Positions 4,966-13,311 of a DNA stretch of 27,951 nt are shown piece by piece (position 1 is the first letter of the stretch; every line of letters begins with the position of its first letter). The translations under genes were made by a program, and so were the position numbers. This stretch comes from a virus. The stretch covers positions 1 through 27,951 of IMG/VR virus record IMGVR_UViG_3300027708_000247, one strand, 5' to 3'. The notes below the pieces were generated by a model. The model did not search any database. It saw nothing but the letters and a program-made list of their open reading frames with translations, and was not told where the DNA came from.

Positions 4966-6776
4966 ATCAATCAAAGATCGACCGTGCGAGAGCATGGCTC
5001 AGAAACACGCCGGGAGCCGTCGCTGGTCAGGGCGGTCATAACGCAACCTTCGCCGTCGCAACCGCGCTCATACACGGTTTTGAGCTTGCTACGGGGGATG
5101 CCGAGACGCTCCTGCATGAGTACAACGCGAAATGTATTCCACCGTGGAAGCCCAATGAATTGGCCCACAAAGTGAATCAGGCGATGAATGTAGCGCACGA
5201 CAAGCCAAGGGGATGGCTTCTATCCGCGCAAAGCGGAACGCCCGTATCAACGACTGGCAAGTTCGTCGTTCAAAAGATCCAGTCAGTACCTGAGCCACCA
5301 GCACCATTCACGACGAGCGACTTCCTCAAAGCCTGTTTCGAGCCGGATGAAATTGTCTGCATCTGCAACGACATCATCTGCGACGAGGACGGTAGAGGTA
5401 GGCCAAACTCTAAGGGTACGTTCCTCAAGCGCGACGAATGGATTAAGAACCACTTCACGCCGCCCATCAGCGCCATGTGGACGAATGATGATAGCCGTGG
5501 CGCGTATGTCCGCATAAACCCGTGCATCGAGGAGAACGGATCAGATTCCGGCGTTGCAGCGTTCCGCCATGTGCTGGTCGAGATGGACGAGAAGACGAAG
5601 GATGAGCAATGGACGATCCTCAAGGAGTCGAAGCTACCGCTCTCTGTCGTCATCGATTCCGGCGGTAAGAGCCTACACGGCTGGGTCAGAGTCGATGCGT
5701 CGAACAAAGAGGAATGGAACGAACGCCGTGATGTCGTCTATCGCCAGCTAGAGGCTCTCGGAATCGATCCAAAGAATAAGAACGCAAGCAGGTTCAGCCG
5801 TCTGGCCGGTGTGATGCGAGATGGCAACGAGCAGAAGCTGTTAGCCGTCAATGTGGGTTCGGTGAACTGGGACGCCTACACGGACCATCTGGAGTCGCAG
5901 GACATGCCTCAGGAGTTCACGCTCCAGAGCATTGTCGATTACGATCCGCAGAATGATCCTGACAACCTCATCGGCGACAGATGGCTACGACGCGGTTCAT
6001 CGCTTCTCTTTGTCGGGCAAAGTGGATGCGGCAAAAGCTCCATGGCATTCTATCAGGGATTGAAGTGGGCCATAGGTAGTGACTGGTTTGGTGTACAGCC
6101 TGTAAGACCTTTGAGAGTGGCCTACGTCCAAGCGGAGAACGACATCGCCGATCAGCATGACGCTCTCAAAGGAGCATCGCAGATGGTGTTCGGTAGCGAT
6201 TGGGTCAACGGACTCAAACGAGCCAACATGCTGTTCTTCCGCGAGGCGGTTCGTACTGGCGCAGACTTCACGCAAATGCTGCGTCGCCTCATTCGCAAGA
6301 CGAAGGTGGACATCGTCTACATCGATCCGCTGCTCTCGTACATCGGAGGCAATCCATCGGATATCGAGGTCTGCGCGAACTTCACGCGTCACCTGCTCCA
6401 GCCGATTATGATCGAGACGGGGATTGTCATCGTGCTGGTACATCACTTCCCGAAACCAAAGGGCAAGGACGACAAACCTGAGAGCGTGGCAGATATGGCC
6501 TACTCAGGATTCGGATCGTCGGACCTGACGAACTGGGCCAGAGAGGTAATTGTGATGAAGGAGATAGGATTCAATCAACCAAGACGCTTCATGCTCGGAA
6601 TGGCGAAGCGGGGAGATAGGTCAGGCTTGCAGGATAAGGAAAATAAGAAAGCAGGCTCGATCATCATCCAGCGCGGCGTCGGTACGATATCATGGGATTA
6701 CGCACCGCCCGAACAGTTCGTCGTCGATAAGTCCACAGCGAAGAAGTCGTGGACAGGCGGACGACCTAAGCGTTAG
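4962..6776 (+). CDS. primase-helicase fusion (AEP-like + RepA-like ATPase)
   Basis: A 604-residue replication protein with three parts. Residues 1-85 look like the helical PriCT-type domain (GQGGHNATFAVATALIHGF, PPWKPNELAHKVNQA). Residues about 115-310 resemble an archaeo-eukaryotic-type primase core: VLVEMDE (204-210) for the acidic motif, IDSGGKSLHGWVRVDA (231-246) for the SGG-x-H motif, and ASRFSRLAGVMR (275-286) for the third motif. Residues 320-590 form a RecA-fold ATPase of the RepA/DnaB-like kind, with Walker A GQSGCGKSS (352-360), Walker B VDIVYIDPLLSYIGG (449-463) and VLVHHFPKPKG (491-501). It should prime and unwind at the phage fork. Finding the PriCT-like domain at the N-terminus is an unusual order. 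It closes the early operon; its TAG overlaps the stop of the convergent gene at 6773. Confidence 0.88.
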   Translation: MNQSKIDRARAWLRNTPGAVAGQGGHNATFAVATALIHGFELATGDAETLLHEYNAKCIPPWKPNELAHKVNQAMNVAHDKPRGWLLSAQSGTPVSTTGKFVVQKIQSVPEPPAPFTTSDFLKACFEPDEIVCICNDIICDEDGRGRPNSKGTFLKRDEWIKNHFTPPISAMWTNDDSRGAYVRINPCIEENGSDSGVAAFRHVLVEMDEKTKDEQWTILKESKLPLSVVIDSGGKSLHGWVRVDASNKEEWNERRDVVYRQLEALGIDPKNKNASRFSRLAGVMRDGNEQKLLAVNVGSVNWDAYTDHLESQDMPQEFTLQSIVDYDPQNDPDNLIGDRWLRRGSSLLFVGQSGCGKSSMAFYQGLKWAIGSDWFGVQPVRPLRVAYVQAENDIADQHDALKGASQMVFGSDWVNGLKRANMLFFREAVRTGADFTQMLRRLIRKTKVDIVYIDPLLSYIGGNPSDIEVCANFTRHLLQPIMIETGIVIVLVHHFPKPKGKDDKPESVADMAYSGFGSSDLTNWAREVIVMKEIGFNQPRRFMLGMAKRGDRSGLQDKENKKAGSIIIQRGVGTISWDYAPPEQFVVDKSTAKKSWTGGRPKR

Positions 6777-6952
6777 CCCTCTTTCATTGCGCGCCGACGA
6801 CCTTTTGCAGCGAGCGACAAAAACCGCTTCTTGCCGTATTTTTTCATGCCGATTGATGCCGCAAGAGCCTTCGGATCTTTGACACCCTTGCTCTCAAGAC
6901 TGCTAACGAGTTTCTCGTAACGTCCGCCACCACCAAGTTTCATCTTGTCCAT
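6773..6952 (-). CDS. small basic Gly-rich phage protein, 59 residues
   Basis: This 59-residue frame begins MDKMKLGGGGRYEKLV and ends KGRRRAMKEG. The pattern GGGGRYEKL, then SLESKGVKDPKALAASIG, then KKYGKKRFLSLAAKGRR matches, from memory, a very common family of tiny phage proteins (a Gly patch, a DPKALAA-IG-KKYGK core and a basic tail). Their role is unknown, but they tend to lie among late genes. It starts four bases after the stop of the gene at 6957 and is the last gene of the leftward module. Its TAA shares bases with the TAG of the rightward primase-helicase gene. A second ATG, at codon 4, is possible. Confidence 0.72.
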   Translation of the reverse strand: MDKMKLGGGGRYEKLVSSLESKGVKDPKALAASIGMKKYGKKRFLSLAAKGRRRAMKEG

Positions 6953-6956
6953 AAAT

Positions 6957-7268
6957 TCAAATAGGGTTTGAGGTTAAAACCGACAAAATCAATGCCAAGC
7001 TCCATGCGGCGCAGCTCCAAAATTTAGGAGTCGTCTTGTCCTTAGCCTCCGCACAGTTATGCCGCGCACGGAAATTCTTACGACGCTCAGGATTCGACTT
7101 CTTGATCGTCATATCAGGATCGCCGAAGCGAACGATGACGACCTTGTCCGCCGGATTCTTAACGTACACCGCGCTCTTCTTCCGCTCACCCGGCGTGTAG
7201 AAGGGTTTATTCAGCGTCACCTTCTTGCCCTGATAGGTGTTACCTTTTTTGGAGAGTGAGGTTTTCAT
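6957..7268 (-). CDS. small phage protein with RHNC...WSC motif
   Basis: A 103-residue basic protein. The C-terminal half, FGDPDMTIKKSNPERRKNF followed by RARHNCAEAKDKTTPKFWSCAAW, matches a conserved signature I associate with small phage late proteins (RHNC, then K-DKT-P-WSC), with two conserved cysteines. The N-terminal half is Lys-rich (KGNTYQGKKVTLNKPF) and looks like a short beta-rich segment. After WSCAAW the chain ends in a hydrophobic stretch (SLALILSVLTSNPI) that I do not associate with the family; an indel near the 3' end or genuine divergence could explain it. The gene is 12 bases downstream of the large virion gene and immediately before the 59-residue gene. The function is unknown; late expression is implied by its place. 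Confidence 0.7.
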   Translation of the reverse strand: MKTSLSKKGNTYQGKKVTLNKPFYTPGERKKSAVYVKNPADKVVIVRFGDPDMTIKKSNPERRKNFRARHNCAEAKDKTTPKFWSCAAWSLALILSVLTSNPI

Positions 7269-7280
7269 TGAGGAAAAATA

Positions 7281-10200
7281 TTATCTTCCAAAAAAGTTTG
7301 AAACAGATTGAGAAACATTTTCAAAAGTTTGACGGGCAGAACTTAAAACAGGCTGCGCTTCCTCTTTGTTAAGCATCACTCGATCTGTCTCCATCTTCAA
7401 AATGCGCGGCCACATGCGCTCAATCTTGTCTATCTGGCCTTTTGTAGCCGCATCCAAAGGCTTGGAAACAATGTCCAAGTATTCTGGGGTTTTAAGAATC
7501 CTTCCGACAGCAGCATCAACAGCTTCTTTCATCCCTTTTTCCACGCCTTTGTAAGCAAGGTAACCTCCAAGCCCAATACCGGCTCCAGCTTCTTTGGATA
7601 TTTGATATCCAATTGCAGTAGCAAGTGTTGGAGCAATAATCTTTGTGAAAACGCTTGGCTTTCCAAGATTTGAAAATTGGCTTAACTGATCAGCAACATT
7701 GTTAATTCTCTTCTCGCCATCTTTCCCAAGCAGTCTTTGGGTTGCTTCATAATACTTTCCCGGAGCTTCACTGTTTCCAACAAGAGAAGAAAGTTTCTCT
7801 GTGTTGATTTTTTTGCCGTCAAAAGATTCAGCGACAATCCTTCCGATTAGCATGTTCTGCGCGTCGTTTATCAAGTCTGGACGTTCTTTTCCAACGACCT
7901 CCATAAATCGACGGACACGATAATCGGATGAAATTTCAGCACTCTTTCCCGGTGCCAAGAAATCTATCAGATTTGACGGATTAAAACTTTCAAGCTGACC
8001 ACCCGGTTGCATTGATTTTTTAACAACTCCGTAGAACCTGTCTTTAGCGGCGCTCGTCACTTCGATAGCTCGTTCAAGAGCTTTGTAAAGCGGAAGACCA
8101 CCCTCCGTTGAAAGCTCACGAACAACCTCATCCAACTTAAACGAATCAAGAGCGTCACTTTTTGAGGCTCCAGCTTTGTTCACTTCCGCTCTAATTTTAC
8201 CAAGAGACTTTATGATTTCATTTTCTCTCTCAGTAACATTCGAAGCCTTTAGTACTGCAATCTTAGATGTAACTTTGTCAAACTGAGAATTTACGGCATT
8301 AAGCTTTTCCTGTGCGCCTTTAATACCGTCATCAACTTGTTTGGTCAGGCTTTTTATTTGATTTTCTAAACCGCTTGATTCAGCCACAAGCACTGCTCTT
8401 TGATCAATTAACGAGCCGTACTTTGATGCAACATCATTGATTTCAGAAAGGTCTGGAAACAAATCGTTGATGACTTCTTTTTGAATTCCAGTTGCATACC
8501 CGCCTTTTCCTTTTGTGAGTCCTTTTAGGAAATCATTTGGATTTTCACCTTTGATTTGCGTGTAAACAAATTCCCTAAGACTTGGCTCAATTTCTCCATA
8601 CCTATCTCCAAGCATGTTCTTGAGCAGTTTTAAATTCTGAGCGCCACTTGCACCGGCAACCGTGGAAACTATTCCCGGCATACCTCCAGCTTCTCCAGCC
8701 TCTCGAAGCACTTTGTCTGCGAAGAACCCTTTGAACCTAGAAATTCCGGTGCTGTAAAACTTGTTTTCAGCTTCAAGCAATCCCTTAAGACCGGGGTCGT
8801 TCAACAATGCTTCGTCAAGCTGTCCGTTAATTTTATCGAGTCTTTCAAATACAGAGTAGTCGGCTTTTTGAACCTGTTTATTGAAATCAATTTCCTTAAG
8901 GATTTTCTTTCTTTCTTCTCGAAGTTGATTTGCGGTCTTAATTACTTCAACCTCTTTGCCATCAGGTCCAATTTCAGTCGAAGTTATTTTTACCTTGTCT
9001 AGTTGAGGTTCTAATTTTCCATATCCTTTGTTACTTTCATCTTTAAAAAACTGAAGTTCTTCACGTCCAATTTGTTGAACTCGTTGACCAAGTTCTTCTT
9101 TTGATATTCCAGAAGCAGGGCCGTATCCACGCACAGCTCCAGCTTGGATATCTTGAACCTGCTGGTTGATTACAGAAATCTCATCATCTATCCGTTTTCT
9201 TTCAATTGACTCATCTGGAAGCAATTTCTTCTTAGCTTCAAGATCGTTGATCTGATTGATCAAAGGTTGAGAGTCGGTTGCGTACCTTCCTTCAAAACCT
9301 CTAACAAGATCAGTCAACCTCTTGTTTCTGGAAGCGTATTTCTGATCTATTATATTTGTTACATCTGTAACTAGTTTTTCAGATTTTGAAACAAACTGGT
9401 CAACAGCGTCTCCCGCAATTTTGTCCGCATTTTGAACGTAATTGCCAAGTTGAGTTTTAATTGAGTCGGATATTTCGGATCTGGACAAACCAGACGATGA
9501 TCCTTGGCCAAACGAATCTGAGACTATTTTCGCAATATTGTTCCTGAACTCATCGGGTTTAAGTCCAGAGTTCGGGGAGTACAGCGTTCTTGCAATGTCG
9601 TCTGCAAATTGGGATGACAATCCACCAGCACCTCGACGTTCAAGTTCTTTTTGAATTTCAGTTCCACGATCCTTGATGAATTGCTGCGTAAACGGACGCT
9701 CAAATTCAGCGGCAATCAGTCTTGGATTTACGCTCCTTGCGCGAACTACTGCTCCGATAGCTCCCGGAACTGTTTCTCCAGCCATGCTGAGAAATCCACC
9801 AAGTCCGGTGCGAAAAAGAATATCTTCGTAATTCGCATTTTCATTATCAAGAGATTCTAGCCCAGCCTGAGCTGCGGACGTCAAAGTTCCAGACCCAACT
9901 CCAAGTGCAACCTGCTTCAGCTTGCTGGCTTTTTGGCCAATGTTGAATCCGGGTACAGCGGCGGCTGCCATCTCGCCACCTTTGTATTCGTCAGGGGAAA
10001 TCGTTTGAGAAACGCCTTGGCTTGCAAGCCCGATGCCGCCTTCCACTAAGGCTCCAGTAACAGGTCCAAGACCAGCGATGAACGGAGCAGCAACAAGCGA
10101 TGGCACTGTTGCGGCATACAACGCTGAAGCATTACGCATTCCGCGAGACTCAGCTTGTGCCATCGGAGTAAGCTGTCCAGACGGGGCAATTCGACCGCCT

Positions 10201-10511
10201 TGATATTCTGGAGGTGCAATTTGACCTGTAGATTCAGGCAATCTCCCCATCTCACCAACAAACCGCTCCAATCCTCCAACCTCTGCGGATCGTTTTACTG
10301 CTTCGCTCATGTCTGGAGGCAAAGCTCCAACCATGCCCTGCTCCTCACGCCGACGCATTTCGGCAATCGTGGCCGGACCTTGCGACTGGGGTTGAGCAGA
10401 CATTCCTTGCGCTGCCTCGTAATCGGCAATCGATTTAAAATCCGATTCAGTGGGAGGATTTGGATTTGACCAATTGTATGTCTGGCCAGATGGAGATTTA
10501 ATTGTTCCCAT
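7281..10511 (-). CDS. large internal virion / DNA-ejection protein candidate
   Basis: A 1076-residue late protein, the largest in the window. The N-terminus has a short motif TYNWSNPNPPTESDFKSIADY (11-31), then a Pro/Gln-rich linker. A weakly hydrophobic Ala/Gly-rich stretch (about 128-165, with PSLVAAPFIAGLGPVTGALV) and another near the C-terminus (about 957-990, IIAPTLATAIGYQ and GLGGYLAYKGVEKG) could insert in a membrane. Between them lie hundreds of residues of predicted helix and coiled coil (for example about 390-460 and 700-790). This is the character of podoviral ejection proteins such as T7 gp15/gp16 and P22 gp16/gp20, which leave the capsid and form a channel across the cell envelope. 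No lytic transglycosylase motif is evident. It lies downstream of two other candidate internal proteins, as such genes usually do. Function is inferred from size, composition and order. Confidence 0.62.
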   Translation of the reverse strand: MGTIKSPSGQTYNWSNPNPPTESDFKSIADYEAAQGMSAQPQSQGPATIAEMRRREEQGMVGALPPDMSEAVKRSAEVGGLERFVGEMGRLPESTGQIAPPEYQGGRIAPSGQLTPMAQAESRGMRNASALYAATVPSLVAAPFIAGLGPVTGALVEGGIGLASQGVSQTISPDEYKGGEMAAAAVPGFNIGQKASKLKQVALGVGSGTLTSAAQAGLESLDNENANYEDILFRTGLGGFLSMAGETVPGAIGAVVRARSVNPRLIAAEFERPFTQQFIKDRGTEIQKELERRGAGGLSSQFADDIARTLYSPNSGLKPDEFRNNIAKIVSDSFGQGSSSGLSRSEISDSIKTQLGNYVQNADKIAGDAVDQFVSKSEKLVTDVTNIIDQKYASRNKRLTDLVRGFEGRYATDSQPLINQINDLEAKKKLLPDESIERKRIDDEISVINQQVQDIQAGAVRGYGPASGISKEELGQRVQQIGREELQFFKDESNKGYGKLEPQLDKVKITSTEIGPDGKEVEVIKTANQLREERKKILKEIDFNKQVQKADYSVFERLDKINGQLDEALLNDPGLKGLLEAENKFYSTGISRFKGFFADKVLREAGEAGGMPGIVSTVAGASGAQNLKLLKNMLGDRYGEIEPSLREFVYTQIKGENPNDFLKGLTKGKGGYATGIQKEVINDLFPDLSEINDVASKYGSLIDQRAVLVAESSGLENQIKSLTKQVDDGIKGAQEKLNAVNSQFDKVTSKIAVLKASNVTERENEIIKSLGKIRAEVNKAGASKSDALDSFKLDEVVRELSTEGGLPLYKALERAIEVTSAAKDRFYGVVKKSMQPGGQLESFNPSNLIDFLAPGKSAEISSDYRVRRFMEVVGKERPDLINDAQNMLIGRIVAESFDGKKINTEKLSSLVGNSEAPGKYYEATQRLLGKDGEKRINNVADQLSQFSNLGKPSVFTKIIAPTLATAIGYQISKEAGAGIGLGGYLAYKGVEKGMKEAVDAAVGRILKTPEYLDIVSKPLDAATKGQIDKIERMWPRILKMETDRVMLNKEEAQPVLSSARQTFENVSQSVSNFFGR

Positions 10512-10513
10512 GA

Positions 10514-11893
10514 TTACGGAGTGTAAAGAAATCCAGAAGAAACGTTAGTCGAACCTGTAAATGGAGTCACACCGGGAGGAAGCGACGGAGCGGTTCTAGT
10601 CGAAGGAGCCGGAGCTGATTGCTGCTGCTGACCAAACGGTGTAAACGGCAATTTAAATTTGCCCACAAGCTCATTGGCCTGCCGAACTTGGTTTGGCGTA
10701 ATTCTGTACTGATCCTTGAACGACTTAATTGTTCCGTAGTAATCTTCAGCGGCTAAAGAAGCAAAATTCCTGACATCATCAGCAAAGTTGTTGCTCTGGA
10801 TATTACCGAGAGCAGCTTTAAGCCTTTCCATTTCCTGAGAAGTGACAGCTTTTCCAGACTTTTCAAACGCAACCGTATTAAAGTTGCTCTGAAATCTTTG
10901 AAGCAAAGCGTACGCTTGTTTTTCTTCCTCAGTTTTAGCGGAAGAAATCTTTCTTTTTAACTCTTCAACCTTGCCGTCAATGAGTCCGACATATTTTTGA
11001 ATCGCACCAGAACCAAACTGCTTTTCAAAGTTATTAAGTTGATCAGTAAGCATTGACGCAGAATTAGAAATGGTTTCATCGCCCCTGATACGTTTTTGAT
11101 CAGTACCTTCAGGTGTTTTCCATTTTCCAGTGAAAGCGTTGTTTCTGATGTATGCGTCAGTCTGTTCGTCTGGTTTTCCAAATGCAGATGTGTACTCGCC
11201 TATTGCAAGTTCAGCATTCCTATCTTGAATTTTTTCAGCAGAAGACTTTCCACGTTCTTTGGCTTTTGCCATTGCATCTCCAATTCGCTGTTCAAATGGG
11301 AGAGTTTTATCTGTTTGAGTAAACGCAGCCCTTACGTCTTGGCTGTAATCTTTTAGCTTTCTTGTTTCTAAAAGCTTTGGCATGTACTTATCAAAAACAG
11401 CCTGATCAATAGATCCTTCTGGAGTTACAGCCTTAACATTATACAGCTCTTGAATATCAGCCGCATCGCTTAGCTGTTTGTTTTCTATTGTCTGTAGAGA
11501 TTTCTGAAGTCGTGCGCGAGGCGCGTAATTATCCAATTGCTGGCTAACTTGAAACATTACGTTCTGGTTTGCCTTTGACTGCACCGGAAGAAATTTCGGG
11601 AATTCAGCTTTTGGATTTCTAAAAAACTCATCACGCATTTGCAGATTTGTCTGCATGTTTCCGTAATCATTTGTGAGCTTTAACTGCTCATCTAAAGCCT
11701 GATTGTAAGCATTGAGCTGAATCTTGTTCTGAAGCTCAGCCTGCCCCTTACGCATCTGTTGGTCGGCCAACTGCATGTTGACCTGATCAATCATCCGCTT
11801 CTGCGTCTGTGCGCGGTCGTACAGCGATGCGCCTAGCTGAATGGCCTGAAGCTGATTCTCAAGACCAACATTTCGATTAGGTTGTAGATCCAT
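10514..11893 (-). CDS. coiled-coil internal virion protein candidate
   Basis: A 459-residue protein that is almost entirely helical and rich in Gln, Lys and Ala. The N-terminus (NRNVGLENQLQAIQLGASLYD, then RMIDQVNMQLADQQMRKGQ) is a long coiled coil, and later parts (FKDQYRITPNQVRQANELV) look like an alpha-helical domain. The C-terminus is a Pro/Ser/Thr/Gly-rich flexible tail (about 425-459). There is no hydrophobic membrane segment. Its spacing is two bases to the 1076-residue gene and 11 bases from the 285-residue gene, so all three are probably co-expressed. The composition and order match the middle member of an internal-core (ejection) protein set. A tail-fibre or scaffolding role cannot be excluded. 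Confidence 0.55.
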   Translation of the reverse strand: MDLQPNRNVGLENQLQAIQLGASLYDRAQTQKRMIDQVNMQLADQQMRKGQAELQNKIQLNAYNQALDEQLKLTNDYGNMQTNLQMRDEFFRNPKAEFPKFLPVQSKANQNVMFQVSQQLDNYAPRARLQKSLQTIENKQLSDAADIQELYNVKAVTPEGSIDQAVFDKYMPKLLETRKLKDYSQDVRAAFTQTDKTLPFEQRIGDAMAKAKERGKSSAEKIQDRNAELAIGEYTSAFGKPDEQTDAYIRNNAFTGKWKTPEGTDQKRIRGDETISNSASMLTDQLNNFEKQFGSGAIQKYVGLIDGKVEELKRKISSAKTEEEKQAYALLQRFQSNFNTVAFEKSGKAVTSQEMERLKAALGNIQSNNFADDVRNFASLAAEDYYGTIKSFKDQYRITPNQVRQANELVGKFKLPFTPFGQQQQSAPAPSTRTAPSLPPGVTPFTGSTNVSSGFLYTP

Positions 11894-11904
11894 GATGATT
11901 TTGT

Positions 11905-12762
11905 TTAAAGACCATTATATCCACCGTATGGATTTTGGCCGTATGGATTGTAACCCGAACTACGTCCTTGAGGATAGTAGCTACCACCTCCTCCTCCAAC
12001 TCCATACCCGCCTCCGCCCATGTTTATGGTAAATCCACCGCCGCCGCCACGGTTGCCGCCGCTGCCGCCGCCGCCGCCCATCATGCTGCCCATACCACTA
12101 CCAAACGCCATTCCGCCAATGTTCGACAACGAACCACCGATAGCGGCCATCATAGGATCAGGTTGAGCAGCAACTTGAGCAGCAGCCATGTCTCGATTGT
12201 ACTGGGACTGATTCTCTTGCAGCGAAAGGTTGATGCGTTGAGTCGGCGTAATGAACATGCTGCTCACCGAGAACGGTTGAGCCATTCCGAACGTCCGCTG
12301 TTGCTGGATAAAGTTCTGTGCTTGAGCAAGACCCTGATTCTGGACTTGCATCGATGTCAGACCAAAGTCGCGAGCGGACAGATTCCTACCAACACCCGAA
12401 CCAGCGCCATACCCTCCGCTAAGCGCACGTCCAGCAGAAGATCGTTGAAGCTGAGATTGGACGTCAGGAGAGAGTTCGCCCTTTAAAGCCGATCCAATAT
12501 TGCTGCTCGCTTGAGAAATTAATTGGTCGTAACCGGGAATTGCACGACGAAGCTGAGACTCAAGAAGAGTCTGCTCAGCAGCGGTCGTCTTTGTGGCCAA
12601 TTCAGTGCCACTTTGAAGCGATGCGATATTTTGATTTATCGCCGCCTCCTGCTCCTTCTCGGTGTTTACCCTCTGAAATTGCGGTACTTTGACCTTTTTA
12701 CCGGCAGACATTGCCGCTCCACCGATCATCAATGCTGCACCAGCGCCTGCTATGAGTCCCAT
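11905..12762 (-). CDS. Gly-rich virion protein, gp14-like ejection candidate
   Basis: A 285-residue protein. The N-terminus (GLIAGAGAALMIGGAAMSAGK, 2-22) is a hydrophobic Gly/Ala helix; the middle is helical and Gln/Ser/Ala-rich (EAAINQNIASLQSGTEL, RRAIPGYDQLISQASSNIG); the C-terminal 70 residues are extremely Gly-rich, with GGGGG runs followed by aromatic repeats (YYPQGRSSGYNPYGQNPYGG). A short hydrophobic N-terminal helix plus a helical body is typical of T7 gp14-like ejection proteins. The Gly/Tyr tail is low-complexity and may be flexible or self-associating. GGAGG lies 11 bases before the ATG, with an AT-rich TTTTTTAATTT leader between them. It opens the set of three candidate internal proteins downstream of the sulfotransferase-like gene. 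Confidence 0.58.
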   Translation of the reverse strand: MGLIAGAGAALMIGGAAMSAGKKVKVPQFQRVNTEKEQEAAINQNIASLQSGTELATKTTAAEQTLLESQLRRAIPGYDQLISQASSNIGSALKGELSPDVQSQLQRSSAGRALSGGYGAGSGVGRNLSARDFGLTSMQVQNQGLAQAQNFIQQQRTFGMAQPFSVSSMFITPTQRINLSLQENQSQYNRDMAAAQVAAQPDPMMAAIGGSLSNIGGMAFGSGMGSMMGGGGGSGGNRGGGGGFTINMGGGGYGVGGGGGSYYPQGRSSGYNPYGQNPYGGYNGL

Positions 12763-12765
12763 AAA

Positions 12766-13311
12766 TTAAAAAACCTCCTTCGCAAAACGATTTCCATTCT
12801 CTATCGAGAAGACCTTTTCGGGTTCGTGACGTTGGATGTTCATGGTAATCAGACGTGCAGCTTTCTCCTCGGGAAAAGCTCGCTCGTTATGAAAGCAATG
12901 AATCCATATCCGACGCAAAGTATCCACCTTAAAAAGTTCCCCCTCTCCGATTGTCATCACGCTGTTTGACGCCGCCCATTTGTCAGCATATTCGCGAAGC
13001 ATCTGAATTGAAGGCAAATGAACCTCGTAACCGAATCGCTCGGTGCATTCTTTGGCCGACGACTCCGCGTCCTTCTTGACGTACACCTTGACCGAGTCAT
13101 GCACGATAGCCTTCGGAAGATATCCGTAGGTCGAGCAATCAGCGACGTACTTGTAACGGTTCCGATAGTTTTCAATCGACTTTTGCCAATTTGGGTCAGT
13201 CGCGCCCTGCTCATGTAAGCCAATGCAATCACCCTCCAACGAGAAAAGAACCGACATGAATGCCGATCCGAATCGTGGCAACCCGCAGATTTGAAAGAGT
13301 TTACCGTTCAT
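12766..13311 (-). CDS. sulfotransferase-like P-loop protein
   Basis: A 181-residue protein whose start resembles the nucleotide (PAPS) binding end of sulfotransferases: a beta strand, then a loop and helix reading LFQICGLPRFGSAFMSVLFS (5-24). The family loop is usually PRSGT or PRSRT; here it is PRFGS. Next come LHEQG (33-37), a segment matching the HEG found in many phage members, and a second strand-like segment LPKAIVHDSVKVYV (65-78). The C-terminus contains LRRIWIHCFHNERAF. Proteins of this type are frequent in phage tail and structural regions and are usually called sulfotransferase or P-loop proteins; activity is rarely shown. The altered loop and short length may mean a changed substrate or loss of activity. 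It overlaps the upstream citrate-synthase-like gene by 11 bases and is followed three bases later by the Gly-rich virion gene. Confidence 0.6.
   Translation of the reverse strand: MNGKLFQICGLPRFGSAFMSVLFSLEGDCIGLHEQGATDPNWQKSIENYRNRYKYVADCSTYGYLPKAIVHDSVKVYVKKDAESSAKECTERFGYEVHLPSIQMLREYADKWAASNSVMTIGEGELFKVDTLRRIWIHCFHNERAFPEEKAARLITMNIQRHEPEKVFSIENGNRFAKEVF

Noticed and set aside
12040-12085. CCGCCG-type repeat resembling a microsatellite
   Set aside because: It simply encodes the Gly runs of the candidate ejection protein on the minus strand and is not an independent DNA repeat.
11935-12486. 183-codon plus-strand frame with an Ala run
   Set aside because: It is the complement of the Gly-rich codons of the real minus-strand gene.
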